From NCBI GenBank assembly GCA_963575745.1, contig CAUYUJ010006324.1:362501-426500 (forward strand): a stretch of 64,000 nucleotides of DNA, in the 5' to 3' direction. This DNA is from Prorocentrum cordatum (lineage: Eukaryota; Sar; Dinophyceae; Prorocentrales; Prorocentraceae). The position numbers and the translations under genes are program-made. Under the pieces are notes generated by a model. That model was not told the DNA's origin, made no database searches, and worked only from the letters and a program-made list of their open reading frames with translations. Below are positions 22,455 to 33,120 of the stretch, one piece after another (the stretch's first letter is position 1; every line of letters starts with the position of its first letter).

Positions 22455-22985
22455 CACATCTCACCTGTCGTGGCCCCATGAGAGCTCCTCAGAAGGCGCA
22501 AACGGCGAAGTTCACATGCCGCCGCCGCACCCATATCGGCGCGCTCCTCACAAGCTTCGTGGCCCTGTTGGGAATTCCACAGAAGTTCCAAATTGACAAG
22601 CCAGCAAGCCACCACCGCACACGGCACATACATCACACGTTTCGTGGCCCCGTAGGGGATCCAGCTCCATAGAAGGCCCAAATGGCAAACATCGCAGACC
22701 GCCATCTCACCCATTTCGGCACACCCTCACAAGACTCGCGACCTCCTATAGGGAGCTCCGCCGGAGGCCTACATGGTAACGTCCGCAAGCCACCATCGCA
22801 CCCATTTCGGCACACCCAAGAGCCCAGGAGGGTCCGTATGCTACCCTGCCCATGTCGACACACCTCTCACGTGCCGTGGCCAGATAGGGAGGTCCACCGA
22901 AGTCCCCAGGGGTATAGACCGCATGCGTTCGCATCAGCCGCCGTGCCTATTTCGGCACACCCTCATACGTTTCGCGGCCTTCATC
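22455..22985 (-). repeat. degenerate ~87-bp satellite, copy of the 31.4-32.8 kb array
   Basis: Units contain CGTGGCCCC..AGGGAGCTCC, GAAGGCCCAAATGGC, GCCGCCATCGCACCCATTTCGGCACACCCTCA (motifs only). These match the reverse complement of the array at 31430-32790, but with much greater divergence. Confidence 0.8.
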
Positions 22986-22999
22986 TGCGCCGAGCCAGA

Positions 23000-25720
23000 C
23001 ATCCAGCTAGCCCAGGCTCCATCCCTCGCGCGGGGCGGTACGTTCGGCGAGAAGGTCGTATCCTGTTTTACTCACAACTGCATATGTTTGGGTCCTCTGC
23101 GGGGCGAATTCCGCGACACGCCCCCCCCTCCCGAACCTTTTGATCTCATCTCAAGGACCAGGTTTTCTTCCAGCGTAGTTTCAGGAGATGGAGGGATGAG
23201 GAGAAAGAGGAGGACAGGAGGATAAGGTTGGGATGAGGAGAAGGGGCAGGAGAGAGGAGAGGACGGGGGGTACGGAGGATGAGGCAGAGGAAGGGAAGAA
23301 GGGGGAGAGGGCGGAGAAAGGGAAAGATGTACGTAGAGATGACGAGGGCGGGAAGGATGAGGGGAAGTGGGGGCTGAATATGAAGGGGAAGGAGGGCATA
23401 GGGCTCTTCCAAAGGCTCTGGGGTTTCTACGACACCGACCACACCTTCGAGACATGTGTGATCTGTGCTTCGTTTTGTGCGATCGTGCGCGGAGAAGTCT
23501 GCCTGGCTGCCGCTTGGAGCCCTCCTGGGCCCTCACGGTGGCCAACAGCGACTGCGGCCACCGAACAGGCCTTGGGGAACGCTCCCTGAGCTCCTCTACG
23601 AAGACGTGCTTTTCAAGCGAGCCCTACCATCCTCCTCTCTCTGCCCTCCTTCTCCTCCTCCTCCTCCTCCTCCTCCTCTTCGTACCGCCGTGGAGGGATG
23701 TCGCAACGTCACTAGAACAACCATTCCGTAACCCACGGGTTGCGATGTGTTCAGGATTAGTTGAAGCAGATATCAATTTGATTCGGAGAGGAACGCGTTT
23801 TTCTGCCGCTCACAACTCGCATATGTGCAAGTTTGGTGACCCTTAGGTATTGCGTGAACGCCAAGATACTATGCGATGCGAGACTGTCCAACGCGACGTC
23901 AAGAGCATCACACAGCCACTCCCTACAATGATTGTGTATTGCCGCACTCCACGTGGAGGAGAGGCGGATGAGTCTCGTGTACGAGCTTTTTCCCGATGGC
24001 CTAAAGCACACTACCCAAAGCCGCCTGGAGGCAAATTCACTGCCGTGCGAAACTCGGTAGGGTGCAGGGCGCCGTACATGAGCTGCGAAGGCAAGCGCCT
24101 CTCGAAACTTCGAAAGCTGACCGCCCCGCTCTTCCCAATCCCCTGTGCCTCCTCGCCAAGCCTGGGGCGGCCCGAAGGACCACGCTGGTGTCCGACCCTG
24201 GACACGTGGACGCACACTGGAATGGACGCCCTCTGCGGCCATGGGGGGGGTGGGGGGGCCGCCGAGTGCCCGAGAATGCGCCTGCACCCATTCAATACTG
24301 GGCCTCATAACGCGAAGCCAGGAGAAAGCAGGGATGTCCGAGATCTGGCTGGTCTGGAGAATGCATCAGGCGCCACGGCCGTTCCAAAGCGCCCCGAAAC
24401 GCTCTGAGAGCATTCCGGAATGCTCTGAGAGCGATCTATCTTGGTCTGGGGCCCGACCGACCCGGGTTCGGTGCACGCGCTGACGCACCCTCCCTGGTGC
24501 AGCGACCCCGTGCCAAGCTCAGGGCTGGCGCGCACACCGGGCGTCTTGCCAGTGTGGCGGCCAAGTCCGTCGGGGCCCCGCCGCTGCTCAAGAGTGCAAC
24601 ACAGCTGGGGGGGCTCGGCCGCATGGGGGGCGGGTCGCGTTGGGGCGGGGGTGGTTGCGGCACTGCGTGACGGAGGCGGACCGTTGGGGGGGAGGGCGGG
24701 GCGGATCGCGGGGTGGGGATCGCGGTGTGGGAGTGCACTCTCGTCTGCGTCCGTCGTTACTCTCGCCGCTCCGGCCGCCGCTCATCCTGGTCCTTCTCGC
24801 CTTCTTCGCTTGCCGCGTGTACTCGCCCCAGTGTGACCGCCGCGACGCCAGGCGCGTGGTCACCGAGGTAACAGTGTGTGTATGTGTGAGTGTGTGTGTG
24901 TGTGTGTGCGAAGATGTGTGTGTGTGTGCGCGTGCGTGCATGCGTGATTTGATTTGCCAATGTGTCCCGTTGGCATTCTTACATTGTGCCTGTAATACAT
25001 TGCCGCGTCCAAGGAATACTTGTGTGTACCGCGCAGAAGGGGAGCATGAGGGAGGAAAAGAGGGATAAGGAGAAGGAGGCGCGCAGCAGTAGGGGGAGAA
25101 GGATTTCGGAAGAGGGTGCGAGGAAGAGGATCACGATAGGACTGGAGGTTGGATAGAGCGGGAAGGAGGGGGAAGAGGTAGAAACGGAGGAAGATGCAGA
25201 GACGGACAAGGAGGAGGAAGAGGAGGACATTCCGAGAAGCATTGTGCCTGATGAAATCTTTGGCCCGTGGCCAGTGCACGAAATACATGACTGTCTCGCG
25301 TGAAGCAATGGAGTGGGGCCGACGTATTCTGCATCAGCAATAATGCGTGCTGAGGGCGCCATGACCGCGCACCACGCACTGAACAGAAATAGCGGAACTG
25401 CTACACTTCTCGCCCTGAGCCGACGAGGCCTAGGACAATGAAGCCAACGGTGATAGGAAGACAAGTTGGAATACAGACAGACACGGTCGCGACAGAGGGT
25501 CAACCTCCATCCTCTTCTCCAGTCTCACATACTGCACAGCATATATATATATATGTGTAGATATCCAGCATCATGCAGAAGAGACAACCCAACTCATACA
25601 CGCTGTTCGGAATACGTTGATAAACTTATGCAATAGGACGCTGGCTCAATCATATAAGGCCTCGACTCGCCAAGCTCATGGGCGGTGGAACAGGGAAACC
25701 ATCGACTGAAGTCCCGCCAG
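23000..25720. other. gene-poor segment with small microsatellites
   Basis: The 23070-23115 stretch matches (inverted) the flank near 31.24 kb. GA-rich sequence fills 23165-23400, a CTC run is at 23640-23680, TG repeats at 24868-24930 and a TATATATATATATG run at 25542-25555. Open frames are short or compositional, and I found no recognisable gene. Confidence 0.5.
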
Positions 25721-26460
25721 CCCTCTAGGCGTGAGAGGTCTAAGGGGCTCATTATGCTAATCCCCTTGTTCCCCTTCGGGGAGGGCCCCCCCTCTTCCCA
25801 TACCCCCTCCCCCTGGGTCTGGACTCCCCCCGCGAGGTATTAGAGGGTTCCCTTTCGGCCCCCAGGTGACTCCAAGTGCGCGCCAGAGGGCCCAAGATGG
25901 CCTCGAAGATCGCTCAAGATATCCCAAGATGATTCAAGATAGTAGTATCCATCGTGTCTCCAAGAGCCCTCCAGATCGCCCTAGGACAGTCCCAAGTGCC
26001 ATCCAAGCCTCCCAAGGAGGCCCCCAGGAGTCTTCGAAGCCACGGTCTTGTTCAATGTTTGTGTGTGTGTTCTCGCCTTTTCTCTTCCGACGGGCTGTCG
26101 AGGCCTCAAGATGGCTCCAAGACGGCCCAGGAGGTACCCAAGACGGTCTCAAAACAGCCCACCGCCGCCCCAAGAGCGGCCCGAGAGGGCCTCCAGAGAG
26201 GATGTGTCGGGCCCGACGAGCCTTTCTTTTGATCTATGGCCTCCACAACGTCCCCGAAAAGCGTCCCAAAGCCTCCAGGATGGCCCCCAGAAAGTCCTGA
26301 GAAGGCCCCCCAAAAAAGCCCAAAGAGGGCCCACGAGGCCTCCAAGATGGCCTCAAGAAGGCCCTACGATGAGATCGCGAAGGTCTTGACATTGACTCCT
26401 GTCGTCGTCGCCGTCGTCGTCGTCGTCGTTGTCACCGTCGTCGTCGTCGTCGCGCGCCTC
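25715..26460 (+). repeat. composite CCAAGAGGCC 12-mer element, copy 2
   Basis: It begins with a CCAGCCCTCTAGGCGT module and TTCCCCTTCGGGGAGGG hairpin, followed by a C-rich run. Degenerate CCAAGATGGC/CCAAGAGGCC units run from 25885 to 26350, interrupted at 26050-26090 by CAATGTTTGTGTGTGTGTTC and CTCGCCTTTTC. The end is ACTCCTGTCGTCGTCGCC and a GTC microsatellite to 26452. Confidence 0.75.
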
Positions 26461-26464
26461 CCGC

Positions 26465-27990
26465 GGCTGCCCTGATTGGGTGGTTGTTTGTCGTCGCTCC
26501 CGGCTAACTAGATGACCAGCGCGCGCGGCGTCGGTGTTCGCGCGCCCAAGACAATGCACTCACGGCGGGTGACGACAGACAACCACTCTACCAATACGGC
26601 CCTGGGCACGCAACGCTTCATACAGGCACTGCAGGCAACTACAGGCAACCATTCAACTAGCACGCTACATGTCCCTCATCAGGGCAACTCGCTTGGTGCC
26701 TGTCTTTGGATGGGCCAGTGGAGATGCTACAAGCGTCAAGACTGGAAAGGTGCTTCAAGTAGGTTGAGATCTGGGAATTCAGAAATACTTGATTTCTAAG
26801 ATTCACCTGCAACCTGGAAGAACGTCTTGCGTCGCGTGGCCAATGCCAAACAACTGCGCCGTTCGTTTGCGCCATCACGGCCCAAATAAGAAGGCATCTT
26901 GGTGGGTGGGAGAAAGGCACGCGAGAGGGAAGCGAGGCGGAGGTAGGAGGGGGAGAGGGGAGCGAGGAAGGGATTTGGCATTTGCGGCCTTTCTGGGCCC
27001 AATGGGGTGCCCTCGTCGCCGCGACTGGATTAGCTTCGAAATCCCAGCCGGAAAGCCAGTTTTGGAGGAGGGAGCGCAGAGATCAGAGGATTGTCCATTG
27101 CAGTACGCTGCGGATGTCAGATAAATTCGAAACCCCCTGGTCCAAGGAAGATTGATATCGCGTGGAGGCCCATCTTGTTCAACGCTTGGCTCCAAGACTC
27201 TCGACCCCCCTTCCGCGGGGGCAATTTTTCATCGCGGATCGGTTTTTGATAATCGCGGGGCTCATCGGAAACGGTCCCAGAAGCAAGGATGGAGGAAAGA
27301 ACACCGGCACTCCATTGAAGACACTCCGCTGGTGGTCGAGGTCGACATCAAGCTGCTACGTGTTGGTGGACGCCCTGTCATGGCGAATGCGCCCCCCAAA
27401 AAACACGCATCACAGGCAAGACGTGGTCCCAGTCTTCCTAGGAGAACCAGCAGGTTCATCAGGGTGCTCTCAGGTGTAGAGGGGGGGAATTGGCCTTTCC
27501 CCCTCCTCCCTCGTCCCTTCCTCTCCTCTCCACTCTGTTCTCCTCCTTCCTCCCTGCCCGTTTCCTCCCTCCTCCTCCTTCTTCCTCCTTCCTCCTTCCT
27601 CACGTGAGTTAGGACAGTGGCAAAGGCGAGGACTATAGACGCAATGTGGATGACAACGGGACTAGAGGGGCGGGCGCAAGTAACTGAGACACTGGCTCCT
27701 GAACAAATTCACACGAGCCAATACACAACACGGTCTCGCGCAAACAATTTGCCCTAACAGCAGTGCGCCGAGTGGGATCCGCAAGGTGGAACCTATACAG
27801 ACGAGCCCTGACCCTGCCCTTTCTCTCCCTAGACCTATCAGCAAGGAGGATGGAGAAGCGGGGAAAGAGCGAGAGGAGGATTCACAAGTACCCATCCATG
27901 GGACCACCCTACGGGTGATAAGGAGGTTGGGGAGGAGAGGGGGAGGCGGTCGATTTGCGATGGCTATGGGTTCTGTGGTGGCTTCTCCAA
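26465..27990. other. no gene recognised
   Basis: Complex sequence with pyrimidine-rich patches (27490-27600). Plus-strand frames of 105-151 codons at 27152-27607 lack motifs that I could assign. Confidence 0.45.
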
Positions 27991-28985
27991 TCCCACCAGC
28001 CCTCTGGGCGTCGGTGGTTTAGAGCGTTTCCTCTTCCACCCCTCCTTCTTCCCCTTCGGGGAGGGGTTTACCCCTCCCCCTACCCCCTCCCCACTGACCT
28101 GGACAGGGGGGGCCGCGGGTAGTTAGAGCGTCCAAGACGGCCCAACACGGCTCCAAGAGGGCCTCAGGGAGCTCAAGATGACCTCCAAGATGGCTCAAGA
28201 TAGCGCAAGATGCCTCAAGATGGTCCCCATGATGTTCCAAGACGCTCCAAGAACTCCCCAAGACGGTTCCAAGTGCCCACACGAGCATCATTAGGATGCA
28301 TCCAAGAGGCCAACATGCTTCAAAACCCTAGGGAAAATCAATGTTTTTGGTGTTCTCACTTTTTCGCTTGCGATGCACATCCTACGCGTCAAGATGACTC
28401 CAAGATGGCTCAAGATGGCTCCAAGAGGGGCCCAAGAGAGCCTCAGGATGGCTCCAAGAGCGGCCACGAGCGCTCCAAGAGCGATCCAAGAAGGGTCCAG
28501 GAAGCGATTGTTGGAGCTCCTGGGGGGGGCTGTAATTAGGGAACCCAACTTCTTTGCTCGATTTCCTCCACGATGGCCGCAAGAGGCCCCCAGGATGTCC
28601 CAAGAGGCCGCAGGATGGCCCCAAGATGGCCCCAAGAGGCCCCCCAAGAGGCCCCCAGGAGGCCCCCAAGAGACCCCCAAGAGGCCCCAAGAGACCCCCC
28701 AGAGGCACCCAAGGTGCTCCCAGAGGCATTTTACTATGGTTTGGGCCCCATTTCGGCCTTCTGAGGGGGCAAAGATGGCCCCAAGAAGCGCCCAGGAGGC
28801 CCCCAAAGGCCCCAAGATGGCCCCAGAGGCCCCAAGAGGCCCCCAGGAGGCCCCAAAGAGGATCCCGAACGGCCCACAGAGACCCACCCCCGAGGCACCC
28901 AAGACGCCGAAAAGCCCCTCAGGACGACCCTCTACTCGCCTGGGCGTCGTTTCTGGACGGGCTGGTGGGGATACGCGAAGCGTCT
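27990..28985 (+). repeat. composite CCAAGAGGCC 12-mer element, copy 3
   Basis: CCAGCCCTCTGGGCGT and TTCCCCTTCGGGGAGGGG modules precede 12-mer units from about 28130 to 28920. An internal AATCAATGTTTTTGGTGTTC module lies at 28337. The GGGCTGGTGGGGATACGCG tail is at about 28960. The module order matches copies 1 and 2. Confidence 0.75.
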
Positions 28986-29031
28986 AGAATTTCCTACGTC
29001 GCGCACCTATACCCATCTATCTATCGACCTA

Positions 29032-29095
29032 TGTGTATATATATATATAAATATAGATATGCGTATATCGATCGATCAATCAATCGATATATCTA
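29032..29095. repeat. TA-rich short repeat
   Basis: GTATATATATATATAAATATAG followed by ATCGATCGATC and ATCAATCAATC tetranucleotide units, unusually AT-rich for the window. Confidence 0.8.
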
Positions 29096-29099
29096 TGAA

Positions 29100-29610
29100 C
29101 CATCAGGTCAACCATCGGGACAACCATCGGGACAACCATCGGGACCAACCATCGGGACCAACTTCAGGACAACCATCGGGACAACCATCGGAACAACCAT
29201 CGGGACAACCATCGGGACAACCATCGGGACAAACATCGGGGCAAACATCGGCACAACCATCGGGGCAACCATCGTGACAACCATCGGGACAACCGTCGAG
29301 GCAACCATCGGGACAACCATCGGGACAACCACCGAGACAACCGTCGGGGCAACCATCGGGGCAACAGTCGGGACAACCATCGGGACAACCACCGAGACAA
29401 CCGTCGGGGCAACCATCGGGGCAACCATGAGGACAACCATCGGGACAATCATCGGGACAACCATCGGGACAACCGTCGGGACAACCGTCCGTACAACCAT
29501 CGGGACAACCATCGGGACAACCATCGGGACAACAATCGGCACAACCATCGGGGCAACCATCGGGGCAACCCTCGGAACAACCATCGGGACAACCGCGGGG
29601 ACAACCCGGG
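29100..29610. repeat. GGGACAACCATC 12-bp minisatellite, about 42 units
   Basis: CAACCATCGGGA units with few substitutions (GGGGCAACC, CCGAGACAACCG). The period of 12 keeps all frames open, giving Thr-Ile-Gly-Thr or Pro-Ser-Gly-Gln repeats on the plus strand. Confidence 0.95.
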
Positions 29611-31235
29611 AGTTACGGCTGGCCGACTGGGGAGGGCGGCCCTTTTAGCAATAGATTGCCCCTAACAGGGCAAAACTCGCGCAACTTCGCCTCGCCCGCA
29701 CGCACGACACGAACCGAAACCGAAACCGACTTCCCGGTTGAGGTCACCTCCGTTCACACCCCCCAACCTCCAATCATCCATACTTCATGCTTGTCCAACT
29801 CGTTCCCCATGATGGAACTTTACACGTTACATTACGTGCAACTCGCGTGACGCCGCACAGCTCATCGTGAGACTTGTTGTCAATTGCCACGTAATGCCCC
29901 CATTCCCGCCATCACCCGCGCGTCTTCCGACTGTGAAGCAAGACTGGCATGCATCGCTGACGAGCGCCGTCTTCAACCACTACATCCTTCTACAAGCCTC
30001 TCCGTTGCTCGACACGCCAAATCGTCTGCTCCTGCCAGCACTGCTCCTCTCGCTTCAACCTCCGCGCACCCACGCGTTCGTCTGTGCTCTCTTGCACAGC
30101 AACTCACTGGAGCCAGGAACTCTTCGCCCTGGCCTCCGTCGTCGTCCTTCCGCGCCCCAGCCCCGCCCCGTGGCCCCGGACGCCCCTGGCCCCCCGCGCT
30201 CTCGCCCCCTCCTCCCCGGAGCCCTCCGTCTTCGCCTCCTTTCGTCGCCCGTGGCGATCCGTCCTCGGCCCCGCCCCGCCCTCGACGTGTGCAGCCCGCC
30301 CCTCCCCAGCAGGCACCCGCCCCTCCCGCTGGCGCCTGGGCGAGCCCCTCCCCTGGCCCTTGACTTCCTCCGGCACCACAACTCCCCCCCCCCCCCGGTC
30401 CCGACCCTCGCTCCACGTTCCGCCGGATCTCTCCCCAGCATCACACTGCCCCTCACCCCTGGCCCTCGACACCGCCTGGCCCTGGACCCCCCCCCTCCGC
30501 CCCTGGACCCCTTCCCATGGACCCTCCCCCGCACAAGCACCCCCTCAGGTCCAGGACCCCTGCCCCCCTGGCCTCCTGGCCCCTTCGCCCCGGTTCTCTT
30601 TCCAAAGCTGCGCCCCAGAGCTCGGAGCCCTGCATTTTCGTCGGTCGTCGGTCGCTCGTCATTGTTCGTCAGTTCGTCGCCCGCTCTGGGCCCCCTCCTC
30701 CCTTCTCTCCCATAGTGGCTGGGAGAGGTTCGCCTTTTCTTCAGCCTGTTCCTCCTGCTCCTCGCCGCTACCTCGCGGAAGAGCCATTGCACGCGTACCA
30801 CTTGTCGCGCAATTTATCGCTTGGTGCCGCGAGAAACGTAGAGGATGATGTGTTCGCGCCATCGCGCCTCCCCGTGGAGAAGTACAACTCTCTGGCACAC
30901 CTTGCGAAGTGCGGTCAGATTCGCGCCCTGTGGGCGACCTGGGATTTACAACTGCCTGTCTGAAGCTCGGTTGCCCGCTTCCCTTGATATCCTGCGTCTT
31001 GCTCCTACACCAAGAACGAAGATGAGGAGAGGAAGAAGGGAAAGGAGAAACTGAGAGAGAGAGAGAGAGGGAGAGACAAACAAAAAAAGGCGAGGGGGAG
31101 GAGGCCGAGGAGGGATGATGACAAGGAGCAAGGGACGAGGGGGACGAGGGACAAGGAAGGGGTGAAGATGAGGTGGAGGAGGGAGGGAGCTGAAGAGGGA
31201 AAACAAATTAGCCTGGCGAAGGACCCAACCATACG
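29610..31235. other. no gene recognised; C-rich then GA-rich
   Basis: 29860-30760 is strongly C-rich and yields Pro/Arg/Ala-rich frames of up to 282 codons. 31030-31200 is GA-rich. No domain is visible. Confidence 0.5.
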
Positions 31236-31239
31236 CAAT

Positions 31240-31440
31240 TGTGGATACAGCAATTGTGAATACCATCTTCGCCCGCGCTCCCTATGTGGCCACGGCTTCC
31301 CGCCGGAGCCCGACATGGTCAGGGACACGTTTGTGGCCGTCTTCGCGGGCGCCGACGACCACGAGGACGGCGTCCCCCTGACCGAAGAGCAGAAGCAGGA
31401 AAGGGTTCTGAGAGCCATGAGGGAGACTGCCATTGGCGCC
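31240..31440 (+). CDS. candidate exon merging into satellite unit 1
   Basis: The frame contains GFPPEPDMVRDTFVAVFAG, then DDHEDGVPLTEEQKQERVL and AMRETAIGAFGG. The balanced composition and acidic/basic pattern differ from surrounding low-complexity frames. A possible acceptor (GATACAG) lies at 31245-31251. The last codons (AIGAFGGAP) are the first unit of the ~87-bp array, whose later units translate similarly in this frame. No family recognised; it could be an exon, or a fossil from which the repeat arose. Confidence 0.3.
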
Positions 31441-32790
31441 TTCGGTGGAGCTCCTATGGGGCCACGATCCTCCTGAGGGGTGTGCCGAAATGGCCCGAGG
31501 CCGCCATGCGAACCCTGCCACTGGGGGCCTTCGGTGGAGCTCCCTATGGGGCCACGATCCTCGTGAGGTGTGCCGAAATGGCCCGAGGCCGCCATGCGAA
31601 CGCTGCCACTGGAGCCTTCGGTGGAGCTCCCTATGGGGCCACGATCCTCGTGAGGGGTGCGCCAAAAATGGCCCGAGGCCGCCATGCGAACGCAGCTACT
31701 GGGGCCTTCGGTGGAGCTCCCTATGGGGCCACGATCCTCGTGAGGGGTGTGCCGAAATGAGGCGAACGCTGCCACTGGGGCCTTCGAATCCTCGTGATGG
31801 CCCGAGGCCGCCATGCGAACGCTGCCACTGGGGCCTTCGGTGGAGCTCCCTATGGGGCCACGATCCTCGTGACGGGTGTGCCGAAATGGCCCGAGGCCGC
31901 CATGCGAACGCTGCCACTGGGGGCCTTCGGTGGAGCTCCCTATGGGGCCACGATCCTCGTGAGGGGTGTGCCGAAATGGCCCGGGGCCGCCATGCGAACG
32001 CTCCCAATGGCGCCTTCGGTGGAGCTGGGGCCACGATCCTTCGCCGTGGCCCGAGCTCCGCTGCCACTGGGGCCACGATCCTCGTGAGGGGTGCGCCGAA
32101 ATGGGGCGGGGCCGCCATGCGAACGCTGCCACGGGCGCCTTGGGCGGAGCTCCCTATGGGGCCACGATCCTCGTGAGGGGTGTGCCGAAATGGGGCGGGG
32201 CCCACATGCGAACGGCCACTGAGCTCCCTATGGGGAAGGCTGTATGGGGCCAATTCTGAGCCTGCGGTGGATGCGAACGCAGCCACTGGGCCTTCGGTGG
32301 AGCTCCCTATGGGGCCACGAAGGGGTGCGCTGGGGCGGGGCCGCCATGCGATGGGCCTTCGGTGGAGCTCCCTATGGGGCCACGATCCTCGTGAGGGGTG
32401 CGCCGAAATGGGGCGGGGCCGCCATGCGAACGCAGCCACTGGGGCCTTCGGTGGAGCTCCCTATGGGGCCACGATCGTGAGGGGTGCGCCAAAATGGGGC
32501 GGGGCCGCCATGCGAACCCTGCCACTGGGGCCTTCGGTGGAGCTCCCTATGGGGCCACGAACCGTGTGAGGGGTGCGCCAGAATGGGGCGGGGCCGCCAT
32601 GCGAACGCAGCCACTGGGGCCTTCGGTGGAGCTCCCTATGGGGCCACGAACCGTGTGAGGGGTGCGCCAGAATGGGGCGGGGCCGCCATGCGAACGCAGC
32701 CACTGGGGCCTTCGGTGGAGCTCCCTATGGGGCCACGAACCGTGTGAGGGGTGCGCCAGAATGGGGCGGGGCCGCCATGCGAACACCACA
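31430..32790 (+). repeat. ~87-bp satellite array
   Basis: About 15 units, some truncated. Motifs are GCCTTCGGTGGAGCTCCCTA, TGGGGCCACGATCCTCGTGA, GTGTGCCGAAATGG and GCCGCCATGCGAACGC. Spacing is 87-90 bases with deletions near 31760, 32040, 32220 and 32330. Unit drift is directional: CCCGAGGCC in the left half, GGGCGGGGCC in the right half. Open frames run through it on both strands. Confidence 0.95.
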
Positions 32791-32806
32791 GGATGGTTGG
32801 AAACTA
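32787..32806 (-). repeat. hairpin element, truncated copy
   Basis: AACACCACAGGATGGTTGGAA matches the start of the complete minus-strand copy at 32992-33012, directly at the edge of the 87-bp array. Confidence 0.65.
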
Positions 32807-32811
32807 ATGGC

Positions 32812-32856
32812 CATGGCGATGATGATGACGATGATGATGCTAGTGGTGATGATGAC

Positions 32857-32921
<65 letters not shown>

Positions 32922-32932
32922 CGATGATGGGA
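32812..32932. repeat. GAT microsatellite
   Basis: Nearly pure GAT run lying between the truncated and complete hairpin elements. Confidence 0.95.
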
Positions 32933-32951
32933 GAAGAGAGGAGGGCAGCGG

Positions 32952-33020
32952 GAGGTGAGACGCGGGGCGCTGTCTCTTCAAAACGAGGACCCAACACCAC
33001 AGGATGGTTGGGAAATAGAG
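32952..33020 (-). repeat. CCCAAC...GTTGGG hairpin element, copy 4
   Basis: Read on the minus strand: TTTCCCAACCATCCTG, GTGTTGGGTCCTCGTTTTGAA and CAGCGCCCCGCGTCT (motifs). This corresponds to copy 3 at 22331. Confidence 0.8.
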
Positions 33021-33120
33021 GGAGACTGTCTGGACAATAGCATCTTGCTCTTCAACATCATCACTCCTTCATCTCTCCAGCCATCCATTCCACAATCTTG
33101 TCTCCACCTCTCTCGCGCTA

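Noticed and set aside
27162-27479. Gypsy-type RNase H end (VLVDALSW resembling VADALSR)
   Set aside because: Only one short string matches; no other RT or RNase H motif is nearby.
11450-28450. Relict spliced-leader sequence (strings such as AGATGGCTCAAG)
   Set aside because: They are members of the CCAAGATGGC 12-mer repeat and lack the rest of the 22-nt leader.
29100-29610. Repeat-protein gene encoding TIGTTIGT or PSGQPSGQ repeats
   Set aside because: The 12-bp period alone explains open frames on both strands; there is no non-repeat domain, signal or splice context.
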